The notes: generated by a model from the letters alone, not told the origin. Counted from the first letter of the stretch, positions 1 through 12,080 are shown. The stretch: DNA of 64,000 bases from Telopea speciosissima (GCF_018873765.1 NC_057925.1:61144970-61208969); one strand, 5' to 3'. Numbers and translations are program-made.

Positions 1-96
1 TGATAATTTCAAGATTTATACTTGCTCTCACGGTGAAATCTGCAAATCCTATTTGGGTTGTTTCAGTTTAGAGTTGAGAGAGAGAGAGAGAGAGAG

Positions 97-996
97 ATGG
101 GGAAGGTGAATTATCAGCCTTCAATCCACCATTTCAGCCACCCACATCCTTTGGAGTTACAAGTCTCAAATCCCCAACAAGAAGCCATTAACGATACAGT
201 TTCATGCTCAGGTTGCAAGCAGAAAGCTTGTTCTGATATATGCTGCTACGCCTGCAAGCCCTGCAACTACATACTCCATATCTCATGTTCTCAAATGCCT
301 CAGCTAATCAATCATCCAGTTGACCCAATTCACTCACTCTCTCTCCTCCCTGTTCCAGCATACCCACAAGGTTTCTTCAATTGTGACGCCTGTGGCCAAT
401 CAGGGAATGGCTTTTCATACCATTGCCAAGTCTGTGATATTGACATCCAGACCCTCTGTGCTGTTATGCCTTTGTCCATCAATCCCCAATCCCATCTTCA
501 CCCACTCACTCTCACCTTCTCTCCTCCCTACCTGAACAAAAGCTTCGGTTGTGATGTATGCTTCCAGATGGGCTCCAACCATTGGCTCTACAGGTGCATT
601 ACGTGTCAATTTGATGCTCATCTGGGTTGTGTAGGAACTAAGCCCGAAACACCACTGCAAGCTCAAACTCAGTCGACTCAGCCGATTAATCAACAAACAG
701 GGCAGCAGAGAATTGCAATTCCCCAGAATCGGGCGGCCATGGGGAATCAATATCGCCCTCAGTTTGGGCCTAGACCTGGGCCTGGGCCTGTATACATGCA
801 TCCAAACATGAATAACCCAAACCAGACGATTTTGAATAGAAATGTTTTGCCAAATCAGAGAAGTGGGCAGGGTAATAATCCTCTTTTCACAAGTATGGTT
901 CAGAGTTTTGCTACTAGTGCAGCACAGGAGTTTGGCCGGGATTTAGTGAAAGATATTATGGGTGGGGGTGGTGGTGGTGGTGGTGTACGGTTCTAG
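97..996 (+). CDS. DC1 (C1-like) zinc-finger domain protein
   Basis: Single-exon gene of 299 residues. The start is the ATG at 97, just after a GA-repeat leader; the frame is open further upstream but has no earlier ATG. Three DC1 units are visible: residues about 11-65 (HHFSHPHPLEL, then CSGC, CCYAC, HISC), about 68-121 (HP, CDAC, CQVC, TLC) and about 132-178 (HLHPLTL, CDVC, CITC, HLGC). The spaced His/Cys pairs fit zinc co-ordination as in C1 domains. The C-terminal third is low-complexity, rich in Gln, Asn and Pro, and ends in a Gly run. DC1 proteins are plant-specific and are linked to stress and hormone responses; the ligand is usually unknown. No signal peptide or membrane segment is seen. 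The gene looks intact. Confidence 0.9.
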   Translation: MGKVNYQPSIHHFSHPHPLELQVSNPQQEAINDTVSCSGCKQKACSDICCYACKPCNYILHISCSQMPQLINHPVDPIHSLSLLPVPAYPQGFFNCDACGQSGNGFSYHCQVCDIDIQTLCAVMPLSINPQSHLHPLTLTFSPPYLNKSFGCDVCFQMGSNHWLYRCITCQFDAHLGCVGTKPETPLQAQTQSTQPINQQTGQQRIAIPQNRAAMGNQYRPQFGPRPGPGPVYMHPNMNNPNQTILNRNVLPNQRSGQGNNPLFTSMVQSFATSAAQEFGRDLVKDIMGGGGGGGGVRF

Positions 997-1250
997 ATTT
1001 TGGTGGTAGTTGGAATATTGGGGGAACTCCTGATTTTAGTGGTGTTGCAGCTCAATTTGCTATGTTTTTGGATTTAAACTGTCAATATAAATGGTTGAAA
1101 TTTTCTGGGTTTTCATGCACTGCTTTGTTGGATACATGAAATGCTGTCAAACACTTTGAAGGACTTCATTGTTTGTTTTTTTTTGTTTTTTTTTAAATTT
1201 TCCTTTTTGGGTAGAAAAGATTTCACTTATGCTTTTTTTGATGTATTACA

Positions 1251-1470
1251 ATCATGGTTCAAGGTATCAGTATTGTATTGGTGAAACGTATCGGTATTGC
1301 TTGCCGTAATTAGCTGGTGCCTGAGACTGATACCGATTGGAAGTATTAGTTCAAATATGGTTTGTTTTTGAATTTGCACCCAATAATGGCCTGATACGAG
1401 CTGATATTAACCAATATGTATCAGTATTGGTGATGATCGATATAGGAACTGATACCGATACCTATTCGGA
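1251..1470. repeat. Dispersed repeat of the 'catggttt..gatacgagctgat' type
   Basis: Shares the phrases catggtt-aaggtatc and gatacgagctgat with copies near 26573-26806 and 33686-33943, and more weakly with 8105-8335. The better copies have inverted ends (gcatggttt ... aaaccatg), so this is probably an old non-autonomous DNA element. Confidence 0.5.
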
Positions 1471-1737
1471 GGAGATCGACAGAGCAATCATAACAAGGAA
1501 AGCAACAGTGTAAATAGAGGATTAATGATCACTTTTCTTCAAAATTAATCTGGGATTGATCCCAATATGGGTAGTACTTACAAATGCTATAGAAGCATTG
1601 AGATGATGATATGCCATGAACTCCCACTAAGTAGATCTTTTTTCCTTGTTATATGTCTTAAAAAGGCCATCACCCAAAAGTGGTCTTGGGAGGACGAAAT
1701 TTAACTACTACACTTGTAGCAGGAACATTCCTGCTAC

Positions 1738-1856
1738 AAGACTGGCAGCCAAGGAAATGGGATCTTAAAGGGTAATTTAGAAAATACCAAAACCTAAAAG
1801 GGTATTTATGAACCCAAAGGGAAGCGACGTATTCCATTTCCTTGGCTGCTAGCCTT
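1738..1856. repeat. Imperfect inverted repeat, MITE-like
   Basis: The arm ggcagccaaggaaatggga near 1743 is matched in reverse by tccatttccttggctgctag near 1833. About 70 bp lie between the arms. No clear target duplication was found, so the family is not assigned. Confidence 0.45.
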
Positions 1857-4800
1857 GTACTAGGTCGTGCTACACTTGTCAGCAAAAATTTTTCAAACTT
1901 TTTAGGATTTTTTGAAAGTGATCGTTCTCAAGACTCAAATTTGGGCATATTGTAATGGTCCTTTCTTGATTAATATCTTGATGAATAGGATCAAATTTCC
2001 CCTCATCCATAATGAAGAAGGAATTTCTTCACCCTCACCATAGCAGGGTTGCATTAAGGTAGGGTAGTTTCGACTCTGTAGATAGAAGATGGGAGTGTAA
2101 TGATGAAACAAGATTTAATCACGAGATCTTAATACTTTTGGAGAAGGAAAACTTATTCATTCTCCACTGGTGAAGCAAAACTCATTCTTCTACAATTTTT
2201 CAAACTCAATAAGATCTGAAGAAGAAAATGGAGGCTGTTGAGAATAAGACAAGAGGAGCTACTTTACAATTCAAGCTCCCCAGTTTCTCCTCAAAACTCT
2301 TGTAAAATTTTTTTTTTCCTATTAAATAAGTTAAAAATGGAAATCGGATCATATTATACAGACAGCGGTTGAGTGGAGAAGTTATTTTTCTGATGATAGG
2401 AACAATACTTTAAAATTTGCAAGTGGGACTTCTTTCTCATCAGCAGAAATTACATAATTCTTCTTAACGGTTTCAGAGCACTTTCACAAGTCACAACAAA
2501 ACACACTTGCCTATTAGTAGAGAAACATGTTTCTTTTATTTTAAGTTACAAGGAGTATATTCTTTTTTCATTTGCTTTAAACAAGTGTGGAGTACTGTGT
2601 TATGTAAGTGACTTGTTTGACTTTGCTTGCTTTTTCCTGAGAGGATAGATGACTATACTTGGTTGTGGCCCCAGTTATGTGATGCAACCAAGAGGGAGAG
2701 AGGGAGCTAGAGGTAGGATTTTGCACCCAAAAAGTTTATGTTTGGATGTTAAGAAAAGAAAATAATATGAAAAAAATTTAAAAAGAAAAATTTGACTTTG
2801 AGGAGAGAGAGACACATAAATCATTGTGTCATCGTGATTTTTATTTTATATATATATATATATATATATTTTTTCTTTTCTTACCTTCCAAACATAGCCT
2901 ACATGTTGTTAAACCAAAGGTGGATCCTATGATCCATTGATTCCATTCAATTGAAAGTTGTCACATCATTTTCCATTTGACTCAATTCAAATGGGACCGA
3001 CTTTACCTCCACCCAAGGTGAATGGGATCTTATTCACCGAGGGGCAAGAGAGGTTAGGAATGGTTATTGAGAGGGTATTTTTGAACATATCAAAACCCTA
3101 CGAGATGGATGAACCATCATCCTCTATGGGTGGAGGAAAACTTAATTTATCCAATTTATTGATTATATTTCACAGTCGACTATTTCATTTTCGCCAATTG
3201 CTAAATAAACCCTCATCACCAACAAAGGATGGGAATTGTTTTGTCTAGACAAACTATAATAATTTTTTTTTAAAAAAAAGGCAAACTGCAATCAATATCA
3301 GTGGAAGGAGGCAAGGAACTATCCCAAATAGAATCCCTATCAAAACTTGAATGAAATTTTCAGTGTCATCAGCAAGCATTCACTTGAGTGAACATGTTGA
3401 GAAATGAATAAGAAGAAAAATTGGAGTGGGGGCAAGATGCATGCCTACACATGCACTGTGATCACCATATGGCAGTTAGGGTTTATAGCCTAAATTTAAT
3501 GGGTAAGTACTTATCTTAAATTTCAAATCAATCTGACTTCTCTATGTGTCATTATAAACTCTTATGATCCAGTGAAAATTGTGTAAGAAAATTGGGATTG
3601 CTTGAACAAGAGCGTTTTGTTAGAAGATCAAGAGAAAAAACATTGTCGAACAAGAAATTTATCTCCTCAAGTGCAGTGCCCTGACCAGTGCACCACACTT
3701 GAGAATCCAACTGTCCACCCAACACTAGAAAAGGATAAAAAATCACTGCTCATGTTTTTACGGTTGGATTCTTATGTGTGGAGAGCTGGGCATTTGAGAG
3801 GATGAAAATACTTGTGGGACACTAGCGGTATCAAATTTGAAAAGTAAAATTTATTGTCAAAAGATTAAAATGCCAAATCATCTTGTCCACATGGCAAAAA
3901 AAAAGAAAGAAAGTGTAAGTGTGAGAACAATTCCTATAACAAGCATGTATACAGTTAGGAGTTAGCTGTAATATACTGTGGCTAGTTGTAATATGTTGTA
4001 ATGTTTTATTCTCTGCAATTTATAACTCTGTAATATTTCCTTTTCCATGTAAAGTCTTTCCTTGGTTGGTCTTACCATGTAAAACTCTCTCTCTCTCTCT
4101 CTCTCTCTCCCTCCCTTTCTTTTTATAGATTGCCTATTCCATAATAATGAATTAAGACAATAAGATTTACCTCTTCACATGATCCCAATTAATAGAGATT
4201 ACCACTTCCATCTCTTCAGTAAAATTTCATTTTGAAATAAATAAAATGTTTTAAATTGAGTTGAAACTTGAAAGTGACAATAAAATTACAAGAATAACAC
4301 TAGATTTCTATATAATGAAAATGGTATACTCGCCACCTTCTCCACATGTTCATTCAAGTGAACATGTAGGAAGGAATTTCTACAATGGATGTGTAGGAAA
4401 TAGGAACTCCATTTTTTGATAAATAATTTGTTTTATTTTAGTTATTTGTTTGTGGGATATCAGCCACCTTCTCCAGCCCCATTGGTTGGCTATCAATTTT
4501 TTGAATTCTTATCAGTCTATCATCAATCCAGTCTTGATTGTTTATATATAAAAAAGACAAAAGATTTTATGCACGACAGTGCTTATGCAACCAGGTTGTA
4601 TACACAATCATGCCCATCCAATGGTTAAAAACACGATCGATCAATCATGATGTCCGGACACCACGGCCGTATACAAAACATCTCCCTTATAAAAAATATT
4701 GAATTTTTATCAATTTTATTAGATTTTTTGACATCCCTACTGGCCTTGATAAGGCTGAGGTTTGTCCAGTCGGAAAATTTGGACTAGGATCGACCACAAT

Positions 4801-5213
4801 TTAATACGATTTTTATTTTTTTGGTAAAAAATATAATAGGATCAGGTACCGCAATTGGTGAAATCCGGCCCAAAACTGGACGGGTTACCATCCCAAGTCC
4901 CAACCACTGGTCCATTTGTGTGGAGGTGGAAGCATTGGGATATCTCAACTGATTCGGTGAACTCGATCAGGAGAGTGGATTTGAGTCATTTGACTGAGGA
5001 CGAGTTGACTCACCAATGTAGTTGAATTTATGGAAAAAAATAAATTGGAACAAAAAAGATTGGATAACCAAAAGGAAAAGACCAAACGAAGAACTGAAGA
5101 AGAAAACTTAGATCAAACACATTCTTCACAAAAACAAATTTGTAGCAGTAGAATCCAATTTCTCATTTCTCCATGAACTTTGAAAACCCAGTTGGGGTAT
5201 CTATCCAGACGGT

Positions 5214-6336
5214 TCATACAATGCCACCATTGTTACCATAAACCACGGATGATGTGCACAGCAAACTGCTAATGGAACGAGCTTTCACCATACCAATCTT
5301 CTTTCTCTTCTCTGTGCTCATCAGTGGTTTCCCTTCCTCTTCTTCATCTTCATCTAATAAATCATCCTCTTCATCCTTGTCTATGGACGAAGACAAAGAT
5401 GATGATAGTGACCACCTACGCTTATTAAGCCCAGCAATAATGGAGGAAGCATTTGTGCGAACAGTGTTCATGCTCCTGAGCCTCCCTTTGCCCAAGTGAT
5501 GCTCACATAGAGAGTAACCCACAAGGGTTGGTTGGCAGCATCTCCATCCTCTACCATTCACACGACTACATCTGGATCCCTCCATCACCACTCCACGACT
5601 CCCTCTCTTCTTCACATTATCATTACTTCTTCCACCACTGTTCGTTAATGTCTCCTCCTTTCCTTCTTCTTCTTCTTCGTCTTTGTTGTCGTCATTATTT
5701 TCTGGGTGAACACATCTCTTGTTGGTTTTAGTTTTCAGAATGGTTCTCATCTTTTTCCCCTTATCCGCCATCGTAGTCTCTTCTATTGCTTTACGGTCGA
5801 AACTCCCTCTTCTTTTCTTCAATGGAAACGCTTTCTCTCCTTCACACCATCTTCCAACTACTTCACGTTCAACATATAGATTATAGAACAACAAGAATAC
5901 CCATTTTATACAGTAATAGTTGTTGCATTTGGGAAATGGAGGAAACTCTCTTTACAGGTTATTGGAAGAGATATTCACCATCTACCAAAAAAAATATATA
6001 AAATAAAATAAAGAAGAGATATTCACCTTGATTGAAGGAAGAAGATAACAACCCATTAGCCCCAATCTCATCATTAGCCTTCGTATTCAAACTACTTCCA
6101 TTCCTGGTGGTAAACCCAAGATAATGAAAATTCACATTCTACACAAACAAACACAAATACACACAGAGACACAGATGCACACGCATACATGGAGATTGGA
6201 GAATATATAACAATGGTGGGTGGGTATACACCTCAGCATTGCGCATTACAGATGGGGATCAGACTCTCGTGCTAAGATGCACCAGGTGCATATGATGTTG
6301 CTCATGGGATGGAGTTAATTTTGCCTATGTTTGCAT

Positions 6337-6387
<51 letters not shown>

Positions 6388-7180
6388 AGGGTGTTGATGA
6401 TGAGACAAATAAGAAGAAATTGGGAGTTTCAGATTAAGTTTTACTTACATGGAATTGTTAAAGAGCACGCGCCATCGCTTCCCTTTTGTCTTTTCATCTC
6501 CTTGCAAACCCTGCACCGATCCATCAGAGAGAGAGAGAGAGAGAGAGAGAGTATTGCACCGATGGTAAGAGGGAAAACCGCTAAGCTTAGCTTTGGTAAG
6601 AACTTAGAACCGATTAAACCGAGGAAAAGAAAAGAAAGACCGTTTCAGAAGTAGAGGCAGTGCAGAAAAAAGAAAATGATGGAATAAGGGCTAACCATAC
6701 CTTGTCGCCCTGAGATGGAGTGTTGGGGCACATGCAGTAGCTCTCGTACTTGGTTTTCTTCGGTTCCTCTTCTTGTCCTCCGACGCCGTCGGAGCAAATC
6801 CAGCCGTCCTTCACCCTTACGATCGTCAGCTGCAGATCCGAAGAGGAACGGTGCCGATTCACTTCGAGGTTGAGCGGCAGTGGAGGGGATGGATTTGAAT
6901 AAGTTTGTGTTTGAGGCTGCTGATGATGATCAAGATGGGTAGTCTCTTCTTCTTTTACTGTTACAGAAGTTGGATCTCTTCCATTTAGTTGTTGTTGAGG
7001 CTTTGATCCTTTTGCTTTCGCCTCTTTCTGTTGTTCTTCTTCGGGCCCTTCTCGACCGGCTTTACTATCTGGTTTCAGTTGTTCCTCCGGCGAGGGCACC
7101 TTGTGAAGTTGAAAACCTGGTGGAATAGTCGGGCAGAGAGAAGAGAAAGGCAATGGTACGGATCGCTTCCTAATCCTCAT
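5214..7180 (-). CDS. WRC-domain protein, two exons
   Basis: Minus-strand gene with exon 1 at 7180-6701 (160 codons, begins MRIRKRSVPLPFSSLCP) and exon 2 proposed at 5834-5214, giving about 366 residues. The donor after GDK is a clear GT; the acceptor was chosen because it keeps frame and leads into KAFPLKKRRGSF, so its exact position is uncertain. Exon 2 carries a perfect WRC motif at about residues 249-273 (C-x9-C-x10-C-x2-H, CSRVNGRGWRCC ... CEHH), a zinc-binding, DNA-contacting motif known from growth-regulating factors. No QLQ domain is visible, so this is a WRC-only protein rather than a true GRF. Acidic and basic low-complexity stretches flank the motif; basic runs could direct it to the nucleus. 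The 866-bp intron holds two GA microsatellites. Confidence 0.8.
6342..6383. repeat. GA microsatellite in WRC-gene intron
   Basis: Run of about twenty GA units followed by a short G run; a second shorter GA run lies at 6526-6551. Both are in the intron of the WRC gene. Confidence 0.85.
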
Positions 7181-8722
7181 CTATGGCTTTGATTTGATCT
7201 AACAAGGGCGATAGATAGAGAGAGCTTTGCAGAAGAATTTCGGCGACGAACGGAGGGAGAGGTGCAGAAACTGTTTTAGAGAGAGAGAGGATTTTGCAGT
7301 CTCTCTCACACACACTCACTCTCTCTCTTTCTCTCTCCCACTTTATTTTTTTTGATGTACCACACACGGTGCACACGCACCACGCATCACGTATCACGCA
7401 CGTACAGATACGCTTGGGGAGAAGGTGAAGGAGAGTAGATGAGCGCGTGTGATGGCGTTGGCACCGCTTTTGGGCATCACCGGTGACTGGGGTAACCCTA
7501 TTCCACAATTGCGAACGATGCCACAGACAGGCTGGAGGAGAGAGAAAGAGAGGAAGCCAAAGTGGCTAACATTAAAATATGATGGGACCCTTTAACCCAA
7601 GGGAGTGGTGGCCTTCTCTTGTCGTTGGGGCAGGGGAGGGGTGTCAAAAGTTGGACCGCGCTTAGTTAGTCCGATCTGATGAACTGAATGGTTGAAGCCA
7701 GAGACCGGCTCAGACTGATTGCTATGACCGACCAACAATCGTCAATTTATACTTTTTAGCCTGATTATAGTCCATTTATGGCTGGTTTAAGGATGTTTTT
7801 ATAACTTGATTATTCAATCAGCCCGTTTGATTGTTTGAAACCTAACTACCTTCAGCTGTATTATGGATCAGTAATCGTCCAACCAAATTGAAATGTGTCC
7901 ATGCCTTAGCTTACGATGCCCAAATACTTTAATGACCGAAAACGGTGATAGATCTCAAATTGATGGGGACTGATTAGACTCAACTGACACCAATTAGCTT
8001 GATCAATTTGATAACCCGATTGGGGTAAGATGGGTCCGCACTTAAAACAATGACCCAACAACCCAAGTGCCTATGCTCACTTGTCAAATCTAACTATTGT
8101 TTAAGGTATGGTTTGGTTCACCTATGTAGGCATACGTCTCGGTATCATTCGAAACCGATATTAATCTGATATGGATTATTGACATGATTATGAAAATCCA
8201 AAAAATACCTTTTGTCCAAAGGGTATGGTATCTGTATCTTTGAGGGCAAAATCAACCAACATCTATACAGATCGATGCTGGGTACGGTATCGGTTCCGAT
8301 ACTGCCGATATCAAACCAAAAAATGATACCGGATGCCTAAAAGTCAGACTCTAATCCTTTTTCGAATTCCTAGTCATCCATCCCTTACCGGTCTACCCAA
8401 ACACAACCCAATTCAATCCGGCCGGTCCAGCTCAAAGTGTGGATCCGTAGCCGACTAGCCGAGCCATCTCTATCTCTCTTTCTTTGGGTAGACATCTGTA
8501 CTTGACGGCTCTGGCAGACGGAGGGAAGAAGATGTTCCCTTGTTGCCTGGGTTCATGTCATACTCAAGGGACCCACAACGGATAATATTCTCCCTCCTCT
8601 GTGAAGGTTGTAGTGTTGGGCCCTTTTTCCTTGGTTGACACTTGACGGTGAGACGCAGGTGGAATCGGAAACCAGTGAACCACTTACCCGGACTGCATCA
8701 CGCCGCGTACCCCGAAGGTTAG
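7181..8722. other. 5' flank of WRC gene and spacer
   Basis: The first 300 bp are GA/CT-rich and probably hold the WRC-gene leader and promoter. The rest is spacer with an old repeat near 8105-8335 related to the gatacgagctgat family. No gene is recognised before the Pack-MULE target site at 8723. Confidence 0.5.
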
Positions 8723-8731
8723 GGAGCGAGG

Positions 8732-8946
8732 GGATCCACATCCTCTACTTCCATTATATGTACTTTCATCCTACTTCCTTTGCTTCTCAGCTTGCCACCT
8801 GTTTTTTTGAGCATCTAACGACTGAGATTTAATGAATTCAAAAATTTTTGATTTCACTTTAGATTTATCTGAACCACTATAAACCTCACTCAATCCAACC
8901 CAACCCAACCAGTTCTTATCGATCAAACCAAACCAAAGTCCATTGA
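8732..8946 (+). repeat. Pack-MULE left terminal inverted repeat
   Basis: Begins GGATCCACATCCTCTACTT and ends near tccattgaa. Its reverse complement is found at 11424-11650 with scattered differences and small indels. Confidence 0.9.
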
Positions 8947-8962
8947 AGAAGAAGAGACAAAA

Positions 8963-10033
8963 ATGGAGTCATTGAAGATGAGACTCTTCGCCGCTGTGAT
9001 CCTCATGGTCTTGGCCGTCTCGGCGGTTCAGAATGTAGCAGCAGCCAGGGGTGTCAATTCTAGGCGCAATCGAGCCCGCTTGGTTAAAGCCTGATCCAGA
9101 CCGGACCGGACAGATTCTTAAACGTGTCGTGCTTAAGCCCGACAAGTTTAATAATAGGGCGGTCCCGATGTGGGGTCCTAGCCCGTCGGGCGCCCGATCT
9201 GACCGATCGTTTTCAAGCCCGACCTAGCCCGCCCAACTACAGCCTAACCTAGCCCGACCCTTTAAGCAAACCACCCTCCATTAATCCATTTAGCCCACCT
9301 GATAACCCTCCCTCTTTTCCTATTTAACTCCTTAAAATGATTAGCCCATTAAGCCCAAATTAATGGACAATTCAATTGATGGGTTTCCTTAACTCAAAAA
9401 AATGTTTATATTCTTCTCCATAAGCTTCTCATTTCATAGAATCAGAACCAGACATATACAAAAAGGGCTGGGGGTGTTCTTGCTCCAAAGAGAAAACAAA
9501 TAGCAGGACGAACCCAGTACCGTCAATGATGATTGAGCTGATAAGTATAAGCACTTCATAAATTTGAGTTAATTATAATTATAAAAAGAAACAAATCAGT
9601 AAATAAAAAACTAATAAACATAAGTTCTTCCTTTTTTTTGGTAGAAACTAATAAACATAAGTTCAGGAAAAGATTATGGTTTGAAAAATTGGGTTTGGAT
9701 TTGGGTCTTGAATGTGTTTTGGTGGAAACCCATTTCTCTTCTCTTTATTTTTTCAAGTAGGAATTTAATTCTGTAAAGGCGCGATTAAGACCTGGGTAAG
9801 GCCCGATGAAGAGTTAAACAGGCCCACAACCAGGTTAAGAGCCGATTAAGCCCGATTTTAGTACCCGATTAAAGACCGATACCGACCGAACCCCAATCGA
9901 GCCCGACATGGCCCGGACCGAATACGTAAATGGTCGGACGCGGTGCAGCCTGCACAATTGGTGAGGCCCGGCTAGGCTCGACAGAACCCGACCGAGCCCG
10001 ACCGGTTGACACCCCGAGCAGCAGCTGAAGCTC
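8963..10033 (+). pseudogene. Captured 5' piece of an arabinogalactan-peptide gene
   Basis: From the ATG at 8963 the frame reads MESLKMRLFAAVILMVLAV then SAVQNVAAA, which closely resembles the signal peptide and start of short GPI-anchored arabinogalactan peptides (AGP13/14 type). The frame is interrupted at 9046 by a hAT element. After it, at 10017, the duplicated target leads into AAEA, but the expected Pro-rich APAPSP core and GPI signal are absent and the sequence passes into the MBF1c 3' flank. It is therefore a captured and then disrupted gene fragment, not a working gene. The family match is by recall of the motif and was not searched. Confidence 0.75.
9046..10016. mobile_element. Non-autonomous hAT element inside the AGP piece
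   Basis: About 971 bp with inverted ends GGGGTGTCAA / TTGACACCCC. It is flanked by agcagcagc at 9037-9045 and agcagcagc at 10017-10025, an exact duplication; 8 bp of it would fit the hAT rule. The interior is rich in GCCCGA/CCCGACC motifs and shows no transposase. It sits inside the Pack-MULE, so it is the younger insertion. Confidence 0.85.
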
Positions 10034-10098
10034 TGGTAGTAGAACGAAAACGAACTAGACACATGACAACTTCACCTATAACTCGGAATCCATCACAT

Positions 10099-10431
10099 TC
10101 ACTTACACTTTCCCAACCTTGAGTTTCCTCTCAGCTTGACTTTCAAGACCCTCTCCATCTTCGCTAACACAGCCTGGTTAGGAACAGCTTTCTCGTTCTT
10201 GTACTCCTGAACTAGTTGTAGCTTCTTGTTGATCTGCTTAGCTAGATCGGCCTGACTCATCTTCTTAGCCAACCGTGCCTTTTGTATGACTTGTCTCACA
10301 TCTGCCGCTACTCGGTTCAACGCCGCCAGTTCCGTCTCCTCGTCGAGTTTCCTGGCGTTGACAGCCGTTGCCGGTGGTTTCTTGTTCGATCCCGCGTCAA
10401 ACTTTTTTATCGTCTGAACCTCTGTACCCAC
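10099..10431 (-). pseudogene. MBF1C: Captured C-terminal piece of MBF1c coactivator
   Basis: An open frame of 110 codons reads GTEVQTIKKFDAGSNKK, then the Cro/CI-type helix-turn-helix (MSQADLAKQINKK, LQLVQEYKNEKAVPNQ, VLAKMERVLKVKLRG). This matches the C-terminal two thirds of plant multiprotein bridging factor 1c, a heat- and stress-induced coactivator that bridges TBP and bZIP factors. The usual first 35 or so residues (TQDWEPVV region) are missing and the frame begins without an ATG. It lies wholly between the Pack-MULE inverted repeats, so it was most likely captured. The frame itself is unbroken, and a chimeric transcript is possible. Confidence 0.8.
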
Positions 10432-11423
10432 ACTTCTTTCCTTTTCTCCGGATGTTAAGGGTTGAAAGAGTGGATGAAATCGGATGTGGAAAACTATAGA
10501 ATTAGCTCTGTAAGAAATCTGTGTAAAGAAAACAGAAATATTCTGTAGTGGTTGATAAATTTTCTCTTTCTTCTACCTTGGGTATCATCTTCTTTTTATT
10601 GATACTGTTGGATAGTTCGAGATTTTTTAGGGGATTCGTACGGGTTTTACCTCCCAATCAACGAAAAGAAATTGACGAAATTGTTACGTAATAAGATTGA
10701 GTTTAATTTCTGCAAATATTCTCCACTTGTTTCTCGATTGAAGATGGCAAATTTAATTATCACTTAATATATAGTTGATTCAGCCCCAATCCTCATGGTC
10801 ATTGAAGAAGGATTTGTTTGGGTGTGATTTGAGATTGTAATTTCAGATTTTCTTTAACCTATGTTGTATATCTCTCGATTTTTTTTTCTTATTCGGATGA
10901 GACGAGACGGGAGAAGAAGGAGGTTTAGGGCAAGAAAGCGATGAACAGAGTGGAAGGAAAGGGAAGAAGAGGTGTGATTAACAGATTTTTTTTCTGTTTG
11001 GAATTTCGATTGATGTCTTCATTGTCTTAGCAACAATAAATTTGTTTTCCTTTTCTTTAAATTTTAGATTTCGTTATTTGAATGCTTTTGATTTGTTCCT
11101 GATTCTTGAAGATGTGTGGTAGCAGTAAGCAAAGTGGCCGTGGCTGGCAACCCAACTCTCTAATTTCTCTTCAGCTCTATTCGATGTTCGTTGCTTATGA
11201 GTTTGTGGGAAGAAGAAGTGGAACGAGAAGAAGGGTCTGAGAGCAGAGCAACGGCAGTTTGTGTTGGATTTGGGAAGAAAGGTCATTCAAAACTCACCTT
11301 CTTCAGGTTCATGGAACGACGGTTTGATGGGAGAAGAGAGCAGCAACGGCGGTTCTTCTCTTCGTTTGGGAAGAAGGGTTTGAACTTGAACAAAATGATG
11401 TAGATGATTTTAAGTTAGGGTTT

Positions 11424-11650
11424 TGAAAATGGACTTTGGTTTGGTGTGATCGATAAGAACCGAATGGGTTGGGTTGGGTTGGTTTGGTTTGAGTGGGTTT
11501 ATAGTGGTTTAGATAGGGCTAAAGTGAAATTCAAAAAATTTTGAATTCATTGAATCACAGTCATTCGATGCTCAAAAAGACAAGTGGCGGGCTGAGAAGC
11601 GAGGGAAGTAGGATGGAAGTACATATAGTGGAAGTAGATGATGTGGATCC
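11424..11650 (-). repeat. Pack-MULE right terminal inverted repeat
   Basis: Reverse complement reads GGATCCACATCATCTACTT and pairs with the left repeat. The 9-bp target duplication follows at 11651-11659. Confidence 0.9.
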
Positions 11651-12080
11651 GGAGTGAGGGACCGAGAGAGAGAGAGAGAGAAATATTAAAATTTTAATAA
11701 AATATTAATCTATAAGGGTTTTTTATTTTCCCAAACCTTGCAAGACATTTCTAGCTGCCACATTAATAGATAATGTGCTGATTCAAACTGTTGGATAAAG
11801 AGGTATTATCAAAATTTTCAATATAATCAAATCAAGAGAGAGGATTCTTTCGGTGGGTGAATCGTCCTTTACCGGGTGGAGGGAAACTTTCTCCATAAAG
11901 AAATGTAATATTTGGTGCTTAATTAATTAGTTAATTGGTAGGAAAGAAACCCTCTTTGGTTTTTCACCACCCCAAATCCAGCCATACAAAACCTTAAGGT
12001 CCAGTGTCCCCCATCTTCGATCCTTACCATCGGCTTTAAGATATAATATTGATAGAGTAGTACATACAATGGAAATAGTG

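Larger units (their letters stand above)
997..5213. other. Intergenic, no gene seen
   Basis: AT-rich spacer between the DC1 gene and the 3' end of the WRC gene. It holds a dispersed repeat at 1251-1470, a partial inverted repeat at 1738-1856, an AT dinucleotide tract near 2850-2870 and a CT tract near 4087-4110. Short open frames here show no recognisable protein family. Confidence 0.6.
8732..11650. mobile_element. Pack-MULE carrying two host gene pieces
   Basis: A 2919-bp Mutator-like element. The left terminal inverted repeat runs from 8732 to about 8946 and the right from about 11424 to 11650; both start GGATCCACATC and stay clearly alignable for over 200 bp. The flanks are a 9-bp target duplication, ggagcgagg at 8723-8731 and ggagtgagg at 11651-11659 (8 of 9 match), the size typical of Mutator. 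No transposase is seen. Inside are part of an arabinogalactan-peptide gene (plus strand) and part of an MBF1c gene (minus strand), so the element is non-autonomous and carries captured host DNA. A hAT element was later inserted at 9046. Confidence 0.9.

Noticed and set aside
6331-6654. 107-residue frame beginning with an Arg/Glu repeat
   Set aside because: It is the translation of a GA microsatellite within the WRC-gene intron.
7170-7508. 112-residue minus-strand frame upstream of the WRC gene
   Set aside because: GA-rich leader sequence without a recognisable family; more likely 5' UTR.
10099-10431. Treating the MBF1c frame as a normal host gene
   Set aside because: It lacks the N-terminal third and an ATG at its head, and lies between the inverted repeats of a Pack-MULE.
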